From Diospyros lotus (Eukaryota; Streptophyta; Magnoliopsida; Ericales; Ebenaceae), in contig NC_068347.1 of NCBI RefSeq assembly GCF_014633365.1, forward strand, positions 14,103,655-14,167,654: a stretch of DNA of 64,000 nucleotides. Direction: 5' to 3'. A program made the position numbers and the translations under genes. Shown one piece after another: positions 11,935-24,358 of the stretch. Each line of letters opens with the position of its first letter. The first letter of the stretch is position 1. Below the pieces are notes generated by a model. That model was not told the DNA's origin. It made no database searches and saw nothing but the letters and a program-made list of their open reading frames with translations.

Positions 11935-12488
11935 ACTTTAGCATACATCCGAATCACTCAGCACACATTCGAATGGATGAATCAATGTGAGCAAGATTCA
12001 GATCCTATAGTACGAGGATCTGAATACGAACATGGAATCCCTTGCAATACATCTGAATGCACAATCTTTTTTTTTTATTTGAAATATACACATTCATTAA
12101 CAAATTGAAACATATAGACAACATCTATTAAAGTTAAATCATTATTAAGCATGGATCAAGCAGCATGATAGGTGTACATTTCCTTCCCCCCAACTTAATT
12201 TGCACATTGTAATGAAATAGAGAGATCGTGAGTACCTGGAAGTCTTCAATTCAAACACGAATCCATATGCTTACTGTCAAATGTTAAACCAAAATGAATT
12301 CATAGTTTAAAGTAATAGAAACATCAAGGTAATTATATGTTAAATAAGTTAGATGATAAATCAACTTTTTTTTAATATTATTTTTGAATTATTTCAGTTA
12401 TTTTTCCATGGGTGGATTTGCACATTCAACTCTTCGTTTGGTGGGAATTCATAGTTGCTTTCAAGCGATGCCCATCGACTTTGAAAAC
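11935..12488 (-). mobile_element. 3' untranslated region of the Athila element
   Basis: Lies downstream (minus sense) of the integrase stop. A purine run on the minus strand at about 12182-12197 (GGGGGGAAGGAAATG type) looks like a polypurine tract. TTCGAAT and CCGAAT words occur at 11950-12055. A copy of the 5' LTR (23035-24358) is not seen here, so the 3' LTR appears lost. Confidence 0.5.
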
Positions 12489-13064
12489 CTAACTTGTTAG
12501 AAGATTTTCTAGATGATAAACACCATGACTTGAGATGGAACATACCTTAAAAGGTTCAGTCCATCTAGATTTTAATTTTCTAGGGAACAGATGGAGCCTA
12601 GAGTCATATAGGAGTACATGTTGGCCGACATGGAAGTTCTTCCTGCTTGTGTTATTGTCATGCAATTTTTTCATGTGCATCTTTGAAATTTTGGCATTTT
12701 CATAGGTTTTATTTCTGATTTCTTCAAGTTTATTTATTTGCAACTTCCTATTGAGGCTCACTTCATTTAGATTTTCATTTATTTTTTATATGGCCCGATA
12801 GGCTTTATGTTCTGTATGTACAGGTAGATGACAGGATTTTCTATAAACCAACTTATAGAGAGACATGTCTAAAATAGTCTTATATGTAGTTTTATAGGCC
12901 CACAAAGCATCAATCAATCGTAAGGACCAATAGTTTCGGTTAGAGTTGATTGTCTTTTCCAAAATTCGCTTGATCTCCCTATTAGCCAGTTCCGCTTGAC
13001 CATTTGTTTGGGGATGGTATGGGGTTGAGACTTTGTGAACTACCCCATATTTCTTCATAAGTTC
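12489..13064 (-). pseudogene. Athila integrase, C-terminal half
   Basis: Two frames in the same phase (12786-13058 and 12489-12761) separated by a stop. The first carries [17 protein letters not shown], where E is the third residue of the DDE catalytic triad of retroviral-type integrases. The second carries the C-terminal DNA-binding part with a VLLYDSRLHLFPRKLKSRW block. The protein inserts the cDNA into the genome. The upstream half continues at 18270 across the solo LTR 13065-18264. Confidence 0.88.
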
Positions 13065-13477
13065 TGTAACACCCTACTTTTCTCATGGCGTTAGATAACG
13101 TAAAATTTCAGGGATATATATTTTTTCATCATAAACTTAACACAAATCGTTCTCCAACAATCTCGTTACACCTTCTCAGTATATCAAACTTAATAATGAA
13201 TAAACTAAGGCAGGAAAATCATCATAAATGCAAAAGTTAGATCGAAACCTCAAATGATACATAATCGTAATTCTTTTATTCATAATATTGAAATCGTATT
13301 ATTGCTTAACATGACATCATCAAAACGTAATATATATGTACACATATCTTAAACATAACAATGGAAACATGATAAAAATCACCTATGTAAATAACAGCTA
13401 CATCTCGATAACTTCTTTCCCCTTGGCGCCACTGCTTTCACTTAGAATGTTTGAATATTCCAAGGATATAGTCCAAA

Positions 13478-13497
13478 TTAGATGCTGAATCATCTAA
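13478..13497 (-). other. Conserved LTR hairpin
   Basis: Perfect 7-bp stem TTAGATG/CATCTAA with loop CTGAAT, between TTGAATATTCCA and GTGA. The same position in the LTRs at 57721 and 27972 holds hairpins with different stems. Confidence 0.6.
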
Positions 13498-14638
13498 GTG
13501 ATAATTTAAAAATATTTTCATGAATGTATGCAAGACATGAAACAAACTGACACATCTCGACAAACCCCAGTCTAAGAGAATCCTACACAATGCTTAACCC
13601 CTACCACGGGAAATGAGCAATCTCTCTAGGGGCAACATAACCACATTCACACATTAGCATAACACTGTCCTAGCTTAAGAGGGGCAACATCAATGCATGA
13701 ACCTAGGAATCACCCTGTCATCATTTCGTTCCCACTTAGAAGCATTCTGGACCACGTCAACAAAAACCCTGGCCACAAGATGATCAACACTATCCCTGGG
13801 AATCCACGTCCACTTAAGAAACAATGCTATTGCTCAAAGGCCCCAGGGTGGTGTGTAACGACCTGTTAGAAGGCCTAGTATTTATTCAAGAATTACTTAA
13901 TTAATTGTTGAAGTATTTGATTAAGCGATTTTGTCAATTAATTATTTAATGTGGTAATTTAGAGATTTTGAAGGAAAATAATAGCATTTAATTTTATTTA
14001 ATTTTGGAGTTAAAAGAATTTGCCAATGTGGCAATCTAGTAATTTTTAATTGAGAGAATAGTATTTAAATAGCATTTAATGGCATTTATTTTGTGGAAAT
14101 TAAATGCAAGGGCATGAAGGTAATTTTGGAGTTTTATTATTATTTGAGAGTTTTAATAATAATTTTTGTATTATTATTAATTAAATGAGATTCTGTATTT
14201 AAGGGAGAATGAGAATCCATGTGTGAAATGGATTTGGATTGAGAGTCTCCTAGTTGTAGTAGGAGGAGGATTCCAAGTTAATTAAGAATAAGGACTCCAA
14301 ATTATAAAAAGAGAAGGAGATGGGTTTCTAAGGCTATTTCTTTCTCTATATAAAGGCACATAAGCCATAGTTTTCTTCACGCCGTGTGAGGGGCAGAGAG
14401 CCAAGAAGTCTGTGAGTTGCAGAAGTTGCTTTGCATAGGAGATTTTTGGTTGAGATCGTGTGAGTCGATCAAGATTTATCAAGGCAAGTATTCTTCCTGT
14501 AATCCCTTTCATTACAGGTTCATATCAGTTTTGATTTCAGATTATTCCAGTTCTTCGTTGTAGTTTTCAGATTTATATCAGTAAGTAGAGATGTATATAT
14601 ATATATGCATATAATAGTGAAGTTATGAGCAAGTTTTT

Positions 14639-14870
14639 ATTAATCCTTATCCATTTTGGATTGCAAGTTCTATTAATCCTCATCCATTTTGGATTGCAAG
14701 TGCCATTAATCCTTATCCATTTTGGATTGCAAGTTCTATTAATCCTCATCCATTTTTGATTGCAAGTTCCATTAATCCTTATCCATTTTGGATTGCAAGT
14801 TCTATTAATCCTTATCCATTTTGGATTGCAAGTTCTATTACTCATTTTCCCATTTGGAGTGCAGGTCCTA
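14639..14870 (+). repeat. 33-bp minisatellite
   Basis: About seven copies of a 33-bp unit built on ATTAATCCTTATCCATTTTG. The period is a multiple of three, so the minus strand reads as a repeated 11-residue peptide; I take this as a by-product. Confidence 0.95.
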
Positions 14871-15124
14871 TTATTTCTTCTTTCTTTTGAGTTGCAAGTT
14901 CCTTCCTCCTTGTATTTCTTTTAGAGGCAAGTTCTCATATATGCATGATCTTTATAGCGATTCAATCAAATATTTTCTTTGAATCATCCTTAAAGTTGTT
15001 TCATATCGATTCGGATTTGTTTTCCCAAGATTTTATTCAGAATGGTGTAGAATCATTAAGTTTTGTTTCAGATTTCAGTCTTTGTTAGCATTCATGTTCG
15101 TCAAATTTAATTGTAGATATCTGA

Positions 15125-15500
15125 ATGGGTCTTCCCATATCCGGATGAGTTCCAAGTTCCTCGCGTATGATATCCGGATGGTTCTTTGCACATCCAGATA
15201 GCTCATATCCGGATGCCTTTCTTCTATCCGGATAAGTCTAGCATATCCGGATGCCTCATTCTGTATCCAGATACCTCTCTCCAAAGTTGAATTTTATATT
15301 CAAATAAGTCTCCTGATATATATATCCGAGTGCCTTGTGAGATATCCGGATGTCCAGAATCGTATCCGGATATCCTAGTTTCTATCTGAATATATCCCAG
15401 CATATCTGAATAGCTTCTTATTTGAGGGCCAGCATATCCGGATGAGCCTTCTTCCTATCCGGATGTCTTTCCTCATGTCTGGATATCCTCTCTAATACCT
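15125..15500 (+). repeat. ATCCGGAT palindrome array
   Basis: Nine exact ATCCGGAT words and several variants (ATCTGAAT, ATCCAGAT, GTCTGGAT) at 20-60-bp spacing, between TATA box and 3' end of the LTR. Confidence 0.9.
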
Positions 15501-16173
15501 GGATGACTTTTCCAGAAATTTAATTGAACTTCCAGAATAGTTTAATCCAAGTTTTAATTAAGTTAAATTATTCAATATCTTCCAATAACGAGTTTATATG
15601 CTAGAATGTAACAAGTTAATCATGCCCATACCATAAATCATAATTCATATAATCTTTGTATTCCAATACATAGATGAAGATCATATCATATTCAACATTA
15701 TTTTATTATGATATGATCAACATTATTTTGTGAGATTATGTGCATACATTTTGGTATGAGCATTGAACATGACTTTATATGGAGCACTACATGTCGTGTG
15801 CCAGCATTTATGTGAGCATTGCATTGCATTATGCACGCTAGGCTGCTTGTCAGCGGGGATCCCATCAGTTTCAGTTTCAACTCAGTTTATGAGTTACCCG
15901 CCTGGGGGCCACCAGGGGGTTAGGGGCATATTGCCCACAGTATGTGCTTACAGTTTTTATGTATGTAAATTTTAGATCAGACAGGTATGTATTATCAGAT
16001 TATGTGGACCTATGAGCCAAAGTTGCATACCTGCATTTAGTTTACAATTTATGTGCATTACATTTTTATGAATGCAATCAGATAGTGATTATTCAATACA
16101 AGTTCAGTGAGTTATTTATCAGTATCGATATTCTTCGATTTAGCTTCAGTATTCTTTCCAGCTTATTACTTGC

Positions 16174-16189
16174 TGAGCTTTGTAGCTCA
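16174..16189 (+). other. Conserved LTR hairpin
   Basis: Stem TGAGCT/AGCTCA with loop TTGT, near the LTR 3' end. The LTR at 48652 has TGAGTC/GACTCA in a comparable place. Confidence 0.55.
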
Positions 16190-17159
16190 CCTTGTACTCT
16201 TCACCCCTCCAGGTTCTAGCAGGGGAGTACCAGACGTGGGGTCTAGCATCACTGGTCTATAGTGTGTGTACGTGGAGCCGCTCAAGATAAAAGATGTTTG
16301 GGAGTCTGTTGAGTTTTATAGTGTTTTGTCAGTTTAAATCTATTTTATATTTCAGTTGAGGATTGTCCCTTAGTCAGAGTTTATGCTTTTTAGTTTGTAA
16401 TGACTCAGAGTTTTATTCCAGTTGACTGAGATGTTCAGTTATGGTATCAGATTTCAGTTTATCAGTTAGTTTATTTTATTTTCCCCATAACACCTCTTCT
16501 CGGGCAGTTCTAGGAGAGGGGTGTTACATAGTGTCCACTCGCAGCCCCAATACTTAAGCCGATCCGAGGTGGTGTACACTCTCAGCCTCGCCACTTGTTA
16601 GCTCGCAAGGGTGGTGTCCACTATCAGCCCCCATTATAAGTGGGCATTAAATCTTTGGCACGCTTCCCTAGTGCTATCACTCAAGTGCCACATCACAGGT
16701 TGACATCCCACATGGACAAACACAAAAATATGCCAATGCCATATACCATGATTTGATGCATCATTTAAAATGTTTCATGTACATAATTTATTGCACAAAA
16801 TTCAATGCACATGCATAAAACATTTAGGGACGAACCTTCCTTATGAAAACAACCATCATAGGTTAAACCATTCATATGCAACAAAACCCCTTTTGCATGT
16901 AATCAAATCAAGTTTAGATGGAAACAAAACCAAGTTTTAGGATATAACTACTCACCTTGAATGAAACTCAGAACACCTTGAATCTTATACCCCACCTTGA
17001 TTCTCGTGCTAGGCTTTTAACTGTTCTCAAACCCGAGTCTCAATGTACACTGCCATCGTATATATTCAAGGAATTCAATAGTCAATCTCTTATTTCTCCA
17101 TTTCTTCTTCAAATTCTCCAAATTGTGTCTCCTATTTATAGGCCTTGAAGCTTAACCAC

Positions 17160-17530
17160 CAAGTAAGACATATTATATCATAATATTCCTTAATCATTTC
17201 TATCTTCCAAAATTTTCTCCAATTATTCCAAATCTTCTAAGATCTTTTGCAATCATTCTAAATCTTCTAAAATTTTCTATAATCATTCCAAATCTTCTAA
17301 GATCTTCTCCAATCATTTTAAATATTTTAAGATCTTTTTGCAATCATTCTAAATCTTCTAAGATTTTATATAATCATTCCAAATCTTTTAAGATCTTTTC
17401 TAATCATTCCAAATCTTCTAAGATCTTCTGCAATTATTCCTAATCTTCTAAGATTTTTTTCAATCATTCCAAATCTTTTAAGATCTTTTGCAATCATTCT
17501 AAATTTTCTACGACTTTCTGTAATCATTTC
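17160..17530 (-). repeat. 30-31-bp array with AAGATCTT
   Basis: About twelve degenerate units of type AATCATTCCAAATCTTCTAA followed by GATCTTTTGC; six hold the exact palindrome AAGATCTT. In LTR (minus) sense it lies just upstream of the TATA box. Confidence 0.85.
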
Positions 17531-17568
17531 AAATTTTCTCAAATCTTATCCAAACCAAATATTATCCT

Positions 17569-17722
17569 TAAAGTCATCATAGGGCTTCATCCTTATTTAT
17601 AAAGTCATCATGAGGCTTTATCTTATCTCTAAAGTTATTATGAGACTTCATCTTTATCTCTAAAGTCATCATGAGCTTTTATCGTATCTATAAAGTCATC
17701 ATGAGACTTTTCCTAAATCTCT
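17569..17722 (-). repeat. 30-31-bp array, TAAAGTCATCATGAG type
   Basis: Five units starting at 17569, 17600, 17630, 17661 and 17691, next to the AAGATCTT array and with the same period but a different sequence. Confidence 0.9.
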
Positions 17723-18269
17723 CGCATGCCCCTAGGAAGAAGGTTTCAAGAATTACATTTTAGCCCAAACTTTTTGGGTAATTGCACTTAGACCCTTTGT
17801 AACTTGGTCATTGGGCCATTTTTTAATTATACTTATGCCCCTAGGGAATGGATTTATTGTGCTAATATCTCAAGATTTTAGGTAAATTACACTTTTACCA
17901 GAACTTTTGTATTTATAATTTTGCCCCTAGCTCAGAAACTGAATTTTTATCTCAAAACTTTCATAATCCTTTGAAATGTCTTATTTCCTCAAATATCTGA
18001 ATCTATAAATCTCGAGTATTACATCCTTTATGATCATTCAATTTTTCAGGCTGAAATTAGCTGTACTAAAAAATGTCTCTATTCTAATTGCTTTTAGTGT
18101 CATAAATCTCGTCTTAAGACACTCGTCAGTGACATACTTCGTTTCTTAGATATTTACGTTTAGGGGTACTCCCTTCCATCGATTCGGCAATTTACTTACT
18201 AAATTCTCAAACCGATTTTCAGTTCCTTGAACTTGCTTAACATTACACAATATGGGATATTACAAGTTC

Positions 18270-18969
18270 TGGCATGAGTTTGTTACAAAATGGGAACCTT
18301 CATCACTAATTATTGCATGTGGCATCCCAAAGCGACTGAAAATGTCTTCTTTTAAAATCTAACCACAAATTTATGATTATTTATTTTGGTTGGTATTGCT
18401 TCAACCTACTTGGATATATAATCAACAACAAGCAAGATGTACTCGTGTCCAAATGAATTTACAAAAGGACCCATGAAATCTATTCCTCAACAATAAAAAA
18501 TCTTAAGAACATGGATGGGTTGTAGGGGCATCATATTTCTCTTGGTCAGACTCCCTAACCTTTGACAACAATCACATGAAAAGGAAAACTGGTGCACATT
18601 CTTAAACAAAGTAGGCTAGTAAAATCCTCTTTGTAAAATCTTTGATATGATTTTTCTTGTGGAAAAATGGCCTCCACAAGTGAGGGTATGACAAAAATTT
18701 ATTACATTGTGTCATTCATGTTCAAGGATGCATCTTTTAAGAATTTGATCAGCATAGTACTTGAACAGGTATGGCTCGTCCCAATAATAGGTTCTAACTT
18801 TCTTAAAGAATTTTTGTTTATCCAACTTGGTCCAATGATTTGGAATCAGACCAATAGCCAGATAGTTTGCAATATCAGCATACCAAGGGACAACAGTGTT
18901 TGTTTGGAACAATTACTCATTGGGAAAGCTATCGTGAATATGCTGGTCAGATTAAGTGAGGTCTTAACC
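18270..18969 (-). pseudogene. Athila integrase, N-terminal half and core
   Basis: Reading right to left: PWYADIANYL (near 18880) and FFKKVRTYYWDEPYLF with DQILKRC (18712-18830), then a CDCCQR zinc-binding pair (about 18560), the first catalytic D in GIDFMGPF (about 18490) and the second in ISDEGSHF (about 18320). Stops replace expected tryptophans before GIDF and in ISK-stop-VEA, both consistent with TGG to TAG or TGA. The core continues at 13064. The DQI(L)RRC-type motif fits the Athila lineage. Confidence 0.88.
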
Positions 18970-19385
18970 CAAGATCTTTGATAAATGATCCGCCACCACA
19001 TGCTCTACTCCTTTCTTGTCCCCGATTTCTATGTGAAACTCTTACAGGAGTAGGATCCATCGGATAAGACGCAGCTTGGCATCTTCCTTGGTAAGCAAAT
19101 ACTTCAATGTAGTATGGTCTGTGTACACAATTACTTGTGAACCTACTAGGTATGATCTAAACCTGTCTAAGGCAAACATGACAGCCAGCAACTCTTTTTC
19201 TGTGGTGGTGTAATTCCTTTAAGCCTCATTTAGTGTTATACTGGCGTAGTAAATGACATGAGGTCTTTTATCCTTTCTTTGCCCCAATACTACCCTTATT
19301 GCATAATTACTCACATTACACATTAATTCAAAAGGTAAAGTCCAATCAGGAGGTTGTATGATGGGTGCTGATATGATTTCATTCT
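18970..19385 (-). pseudogene. Athila RNase H domain
   Basis: The minus-strand translation shows [17 protein letters not shown] (about 19150-19200), [14 protein letters not shown] (about 19095-19140) and [12 protein letters not shown] (about 19030-19070), the usual order of Ty3/gypsy RNase H, which removes RNA from the RNA:DNA hybrid. It lies between reverse transcriptase and integrase. Internal stops show decay. Confidence 0.82.
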
Positions 19386-20531
19386 TCAATTTCTCAAAGG
19401 CGTTTTGGCAATCTGATGTCCATTCAAATGGAGCATTTTGAATCGCTTATAGAATCCGATATTACCAATAAAAGACCTATTGTCCTTGACATTTCTAGGG
19501 ACATGAGGTTTTTGAATAGCTTCAACTTTGGAGTTGCCTACTTTAATCCCCCTAGATGAAATGACATGACCTAAGACAATGCCTTGATTAACCATGAAGT
19601 GACATTTTTCCCAATTAAGCACGAGATGGGTTTCTTTACAACGTGTCAGAACTTTCTCTAAATTTTTCATCAAGCTTCAAAGCTGCTTCCATACACAGAG
19701 AAATCATCCATGAAAACCTCCACAATGTGTTCAACTATTTCACTGAAGATGCTCATCATGCACCTTGGAAAGGTGGCAGGAGCATTGCACAATCAAAATG
19801 GCATATGTCTATATGCAAATGTCCCAAACGGACATGTGAAGGTGGTTTTGTTTTGATCTTCCAAAGCAATGTCAATATGGTTGTACCCTAATTATCCACC
19901 TAAAGAGCAGTCATATGCTTCGCCTGCTATTCTTTCAAGAACTTGATCCAAAGAAGGCAATGGGAAATGATCATTCTTAGTTATGACATTGAGCTTTCTA
20001 TAATCGATACACATTCGCCATCCAGTTTGGATGCGAGTGAGAATCAGCTCATTGTTCTCATTTTTTAACAACAATGACTCTGGATTTCTTCCGCCTTACT
20101 TGAGTCGGGTTAATCCATTTAGAATCAGAGATTGGGTAGAAGATACCTGCGTCTAATAGCTTAAGCACTTCCCTTCTCACTATTTCTTTCATAATTGGGT
20201 TAAGTCTTCTTTGCATTTGTCTAACAGGCTTTGCATTTTCTTCTAAAAAAATTCTGTGCATGCAAATCAGAGGACTGATCCTATCCAAGTCTACTATGGT
20301 CCATCCTAAAGCATCTTTATGTGTTCTCAACAAATTTATCAATTGTTCATTTTTTGGGGAAGTTAACCTAGAAGAAATGACTACTAGGAGTGTCTCCCTA
20401 TCTCTTAGAAAGGCATACTTTAAGTCACTTACCAATGGCTTTCTTTCAAGAATGGGTGGGCAACTCACAACGGCTAATGGCTTATTGTCCAAAGAACCTA
20501 GCGGCTCTGGTCTAGGACTCCCTTGAGACAT
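19386..20531 (-). pseudogene. Athila reverse transcriptase
   Basis: Frames 20058-20531, 19892-20074 and 19386-19673 are consecutive parts of one domain. Visible: LNPIMKEIVRREVLKLLDAG and ISDSKW (start of the RT fold), TGWRMCIDYRKLN (about 20010), the catalytic FMDDFSVYG at about 19690-19720, and VLNWEKCHFMV with GIVLGHVIS after it. The ISDSxW-type block is characteristic of Athila. The catalytic aspartates are intact, but two frame or stop breaks (near 20060 and 19680-19890) kill it. Confidence 0.9.
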
Positions 20532-20649
20532 GGGTTTTTCATTCTCTCTTTCGATGCCTTCTACTTCTCCTAGTTCTTCTAATTTCTAATTTTCTTCCTT
20601 GGTTTCATTCATGAACTCTTTCTTAAAATAATCTTCAGTCAGGGTTTGA

Positions 20650-21117
20650 ATCAAATCCACCTCCTCCACCTCGCTCTCAATATCCTATTATTTGGAGACT
20701 AAAGATATTCATTTCTATAGTCATGTTTTCAAAAGACAACTTAAGCACTCCATTCCTATAGTTGATGATTGCATTTCAGGTGGCTAGGAATGGTTTACCG
20801 AGAATAACTAGAACTGGAGGTTGAGGACCATTGTGGGGCTGAGTATCTAAAATTATGAAATCTACTGGAAAATATTTGTCCACTTGAACTAAAATATCGT
20901 GCACTATACCTATTGGAACCTTGATTGATCTGTCCGCTAGCTACAGGGTGACTCTGGTAGGTTAGAGTTCTCCTAATCCCAACTGTTAGTACACACTATA
21001 TGGCAACAGATTGACACTCGCCCCTAAGTCTAAGAGTGCCTGGTCAACTCTTTGACTTCCTATGATGCATGAAATAGTTGGGTAACCTGGATCTTTATAT
21101 TTAGGAGGTGTCTTAAG
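20650..21117 (-). pseudogene. Athila protease region
   Basis: The minus translation of 20700-20800 shows [10 protein letters not shown], the C-terminal motif of retroelement aspartic proteases, followed by IINYRNGVLKLSF. The protease cuts the polyprotein. It lies between gag and reverse transcriptase. Several stops interrupt it. Confidence 0.75.
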
Positions 21118-22700
21118 TTACAAAATGGCACTAACCTGTTTAGTCAAGAATGCTTTATTATGAACATTTATTTTTCTTTTCACAGTACACAAATCCTTCA
21201 GAAATTTAGCATATGAGGGTGTTTGTTTTGTTGCATCTAAAAGTGGAATATTTATTCTTACCTGTTTCAACACCTCACAGATATTTGCATTTTGTTGATC
21301 CTTTTTTGAAATATTCAGTTTATGAGGGAAAAGAGGTTTGAGTTTGAATTGCGTTTCTTTTTCTTCAATATTTTTACCCTTTTTCTCCTTTTTGGTTTGT
21401 TCTTGTTTTTCTTCCAACGCTTTGTTAGTTGAATCAGCATGCTCTTCTATTTCTTCTTCCTATGCAGTGGGTTGGTTGTCCTAGGGACATCAGATTTTTC
21501 AATTATTTTACCCGTCCTAAGGACAATCACTGCTTGCACTTGTTCATGAGTTTTTGCTTCACTGGATGACACCTCTACCTAATGAGTTTGACTAATGGGA
21601 TTTGGGTTCAGTTGGGATGGAAATCGTTCAAGCTCTCTTAAGCTCAATGTTTGTGTTAAGTTGGTTAACTGGCTCCTAATGTCTTTTATAGTTCTATTAG
21701 TTTGCTCCTAAAACTTGGTTACCTGAGCATTAGTTCCCATCTGACCTTGCATGAACTGATGGAGAGTATCTTCTAAAGATCTCCTATGAGGAGGTTGATA
21801 TGCATCGATGGCCCTTGCTTTGGTTGGTATGACTACGGCTATGAAAGGAATGGTGTATGGAATTGGGTTACAGAATCATTTCTCCATGAAAAATTCGGGT
21901 GATTACTAGAATTGGGATGGTACGTGTTGGAATTTGGATTGTATCCTGAGTAGTTCCCACCCTAATTTGGATTATGATAAGGCCTACTCTCTATGTGATG
22001 CGACTATGAATTAGACGCTTGACCATATAGGACTTCTTTGAAAACAAGAATGGTAGGGAAGTCTTCTGTCCTATTGTCGTTTGTCTCACAAACCACACAA
22101 AGAACTTCTTTGAAAGCAAGAATGGTAAGGCAGTCTTCTGTCAAAGAAGTGAAAGGCTTCTTTAGATGTTTTCTCATAAAATTCACCATTGCACGTTGTT
22201 GACAATAACATTTTCAGATTAGGAGTGAGGGAGTCGTGAAAGAATCTTACTACTCTCCGCTATTCAAAAGCATGATGAGGGCAAGCATGGTGAAGGTCCA
22301 TAAACCTTTCCCAAGCTTGGGCAAAAGTTTTGTTGGGTTTGCAAGCAAAATTCATTATCTGTCTTTGGAGAGTGACAATTTTATTGGTAGGAAAATATTT
22401 TTTTAGAAAAGTTGTATGCATCTCCCTCCAATTTCCAATAGATTTGGGTGGAAGAGTGTTCAACCACATTTTTGCCTTATCTTTTAAAGAGAATGGGAAG
22501 AGTTTTAATTTGATGACATCCTCATTTACTATTGGGTCCATACACGTATCACAAACTTCCTCAAATTCTTTCATGTGAGTATAGGGATTCTCTGAGTCCA
22601 TTCCATGAAAGGTGGGTAACAATTGAATAGTGCTTGGTTTAAAGTTAAACCTATGATGATTTACAGGGAGAATAATGCATGAGGGAGTTGTCTGCCTAAG
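21118..22700 (-). pseudogene. Athila gag
   Basis: The frame 22260-22622 has the retrotransposon gag fold in Athila form: LPTFHGMDSENPYTHMKEFE, IKLKLFPFSLKDKAKMWL and a C-terminal ERFMDLHHACPHHAFE. The lysine-rich frame 21118-21417 is the part before protease. The gag protein forms the particle and packages RNA. Stops between 21417 and 22260 show decay. A segment near 22030-22160 is duplicated (GAACTTCTTTGAAARCAAGA twice, about 70 bp apart). Confidence 0.88.
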
Positions 22701-23010
22701 AGCATGAAGGTAATCTCTAAGCGGTCAGAACATTTCTTGATCTATAGGATTAGGTTCAGCATGGTCACTACCTTGTGCAGACATGTTATCTTGTTGAGAC
22801 ATTAGTGAATGTAACAATGGTAGTTATGTTTCATGTAAAGAGTTTACAGATTGATTTGATTCAAGTTGTTGTCCTAAACTTCTACCTGATCTAAGTATCA
22901 TGCACAGTGTGAAAAAAATTTAAAGAACAGAAGCATGAAAGAAACTAAAGCAATAAGAACTAATGAAAGACCAAAAGATTTTGGAGAGACTTATTTACTT
23001 ACCTTAATCT

Positions 23011-23034
23011 CCTCGGCGACGACGCCAAAATTAT
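23011..23034 (-). other. Primer binding site (Athila type)
   Basis: The minus strand reads TTTTGGCGTCGTCGCCGAGG, close to the TGGCGCCGTTGCCGGGGA site used by Athila-type elements, directly downstream of the LTR end. Confidence 0.8.
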
Positions 23035-24358
23035 TGTTCACCATTCACCCTGCAACAGAAATTTAATTCAATTGGATATTTATTCAACATAGATTGGGTG
23101 AGGCGTTTATACTCACTAGTGCACGAGTGAACATGTAGCAAGAAATTTAATTTTCCAGATGAGTCTATGTCGATTCACTGGGAGATTATCTATGGAAAGA
23201 AATAACCACGCCAGATTTGTTGGTTCTAAATGCAAAATTCATTTGGTTGTTGTGAGCAATTAAGTTTAACTATTTATTGGTAAATCTTGGGTCAAGACAA
23301 TTTCAGTGCCAAACCCAACTGAGTCCCAATCAGACATCTAAATGTTAACATCAATTCGAAATAGCTTGAGGTTCTCTCATTAAATACACTTTAAGATGAT
23401 GGTAACTTTAGGTCTAGCAATCCCTATACATGATATGAGGGATTCTATGTCAAAAAGCTACCATAAATTGGAGTGTAAATAACACAAAGCAACTAGATGA
23501 ATCACTCTTTTGAATTTGGTTTGATGGCGTTTCTAGGTCTAACAATCCCATACATGATATGGAGATTCTAATTTAAGCCTAGGCTTCACTTTGAACCCAA
23601 AGGTTTACTGTAAAAATTATGCTCACGCTAAGTTAAGTTTACATTACTTAACATTTGAAGCGCGTCTATCTTGAGTAATCAGTGGCATTGGATACTATCA
23701 TCACCTTGGCCCAAGTCTAAATTTAGCCACACATCTTCAAAGATAGTTTAAGAGATTAGTGGGACAATAGCGGAACCAAATTTAAACTGGAAACATAAAT
23801 ACAAAAGATAAACTAATATGGAATGAAACAGTAACTGATATGTATATATTATATGAGCTTTGAAACAGTAGGGTGTTGGTAATAACTAAGCAATGCATAA
23901 ATGATGAATAGAAAAAAAAAATGAAAACACTATTGCTACTAACTGGAAAATGAAGAACAATGAACGATAGTAATGGAAATTATAGAACAGAAAAGAGCGA
24001 AAAATGAATACTCTGCTAAAGTCCTAATTCTAGAATGTTCTCTTTTCCCAAAGATGCTTGATCTTGGTGATTGACCTATCATTTGATGAGAAATTACACT
24101 TCTGTGCCATCGTGTTTTGTCGCACAAAATCCCCAGAATGCCCTTTAATGAGGTATTTGATCATATGGTTTGGTATCTGGATGCTTGGGTCGGTATTCAA
24201 AGGTGCTTCTAGATGTCTGAATAACAAAGCCACACATTTGCTCTACTATCCGAATGTGTCTTCATAAGTTTCAATAATTCCTACAAAACAATGGAGAATT
24301 ACAACTTGGCACGTTTACTTAATGAAAACGGGGGAGAAAAATATGCTTAAATTTAACA
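23035..24358 (-). mobile_element. Athila 5' LTR
   Basis: Adjacent to the primer site; in minus sense it runs TGTTAAATTTAAGC to GGTGAACA, with TG/CA ends. The outer boundary is where chromovirus reverse transcriptase sequence begins. About 1.3 kb. The right flank starts TTTTT, but the other side of the insertion cannot be read, so the target duplication is unconfirmed. Confidence 0.75.

Larger units (their letters stand above)
13854..16528 (+). mobile_element. Nested solo LTR, TSD TGGTG/TAGTG
   Basis: Ends TGTAACGACC and GGGTGTTACA; flanks TGGTG (13849-13853) and TAGTG (16529-16533) differ at one base. It lies within the solo LTR 13065-18264. TATATAAAG at 14347 and a TGAGCT/AGCTCA hairpin at 16174-16189 set the plus orientation. 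It carries a 33-bp minisatellite and an ATCCGGAT array. Length 2675 bp. Confidence 0.85.
13065..18264 (-). mobile_element. Solo LTR interrupted by a second solo LTR, TSD AGTTC
   Basis: Ends TGTAACACCC and ATATTACA; perfect duplications AGTTC at 13060-13064 and 18265-18269. It splits the Athila integrase exactly in frame. Minus orientation is inferred from the chromovirus LTR at 27972, whose primer site shows that TGTAACACCC is the 3' end; a minus TATAAATAG near 17130-17138 agrees. Without the insert at 13854-16528 the LTR is about 2.5 kb, in the range of long chromovirus LTRs. Confidence 0.9.

Noticed and set aside
14573..14845. 90-codon minus frame with an 11-residue repeat
   Set aside because: It is the translation of the 33-bp minisatellite.
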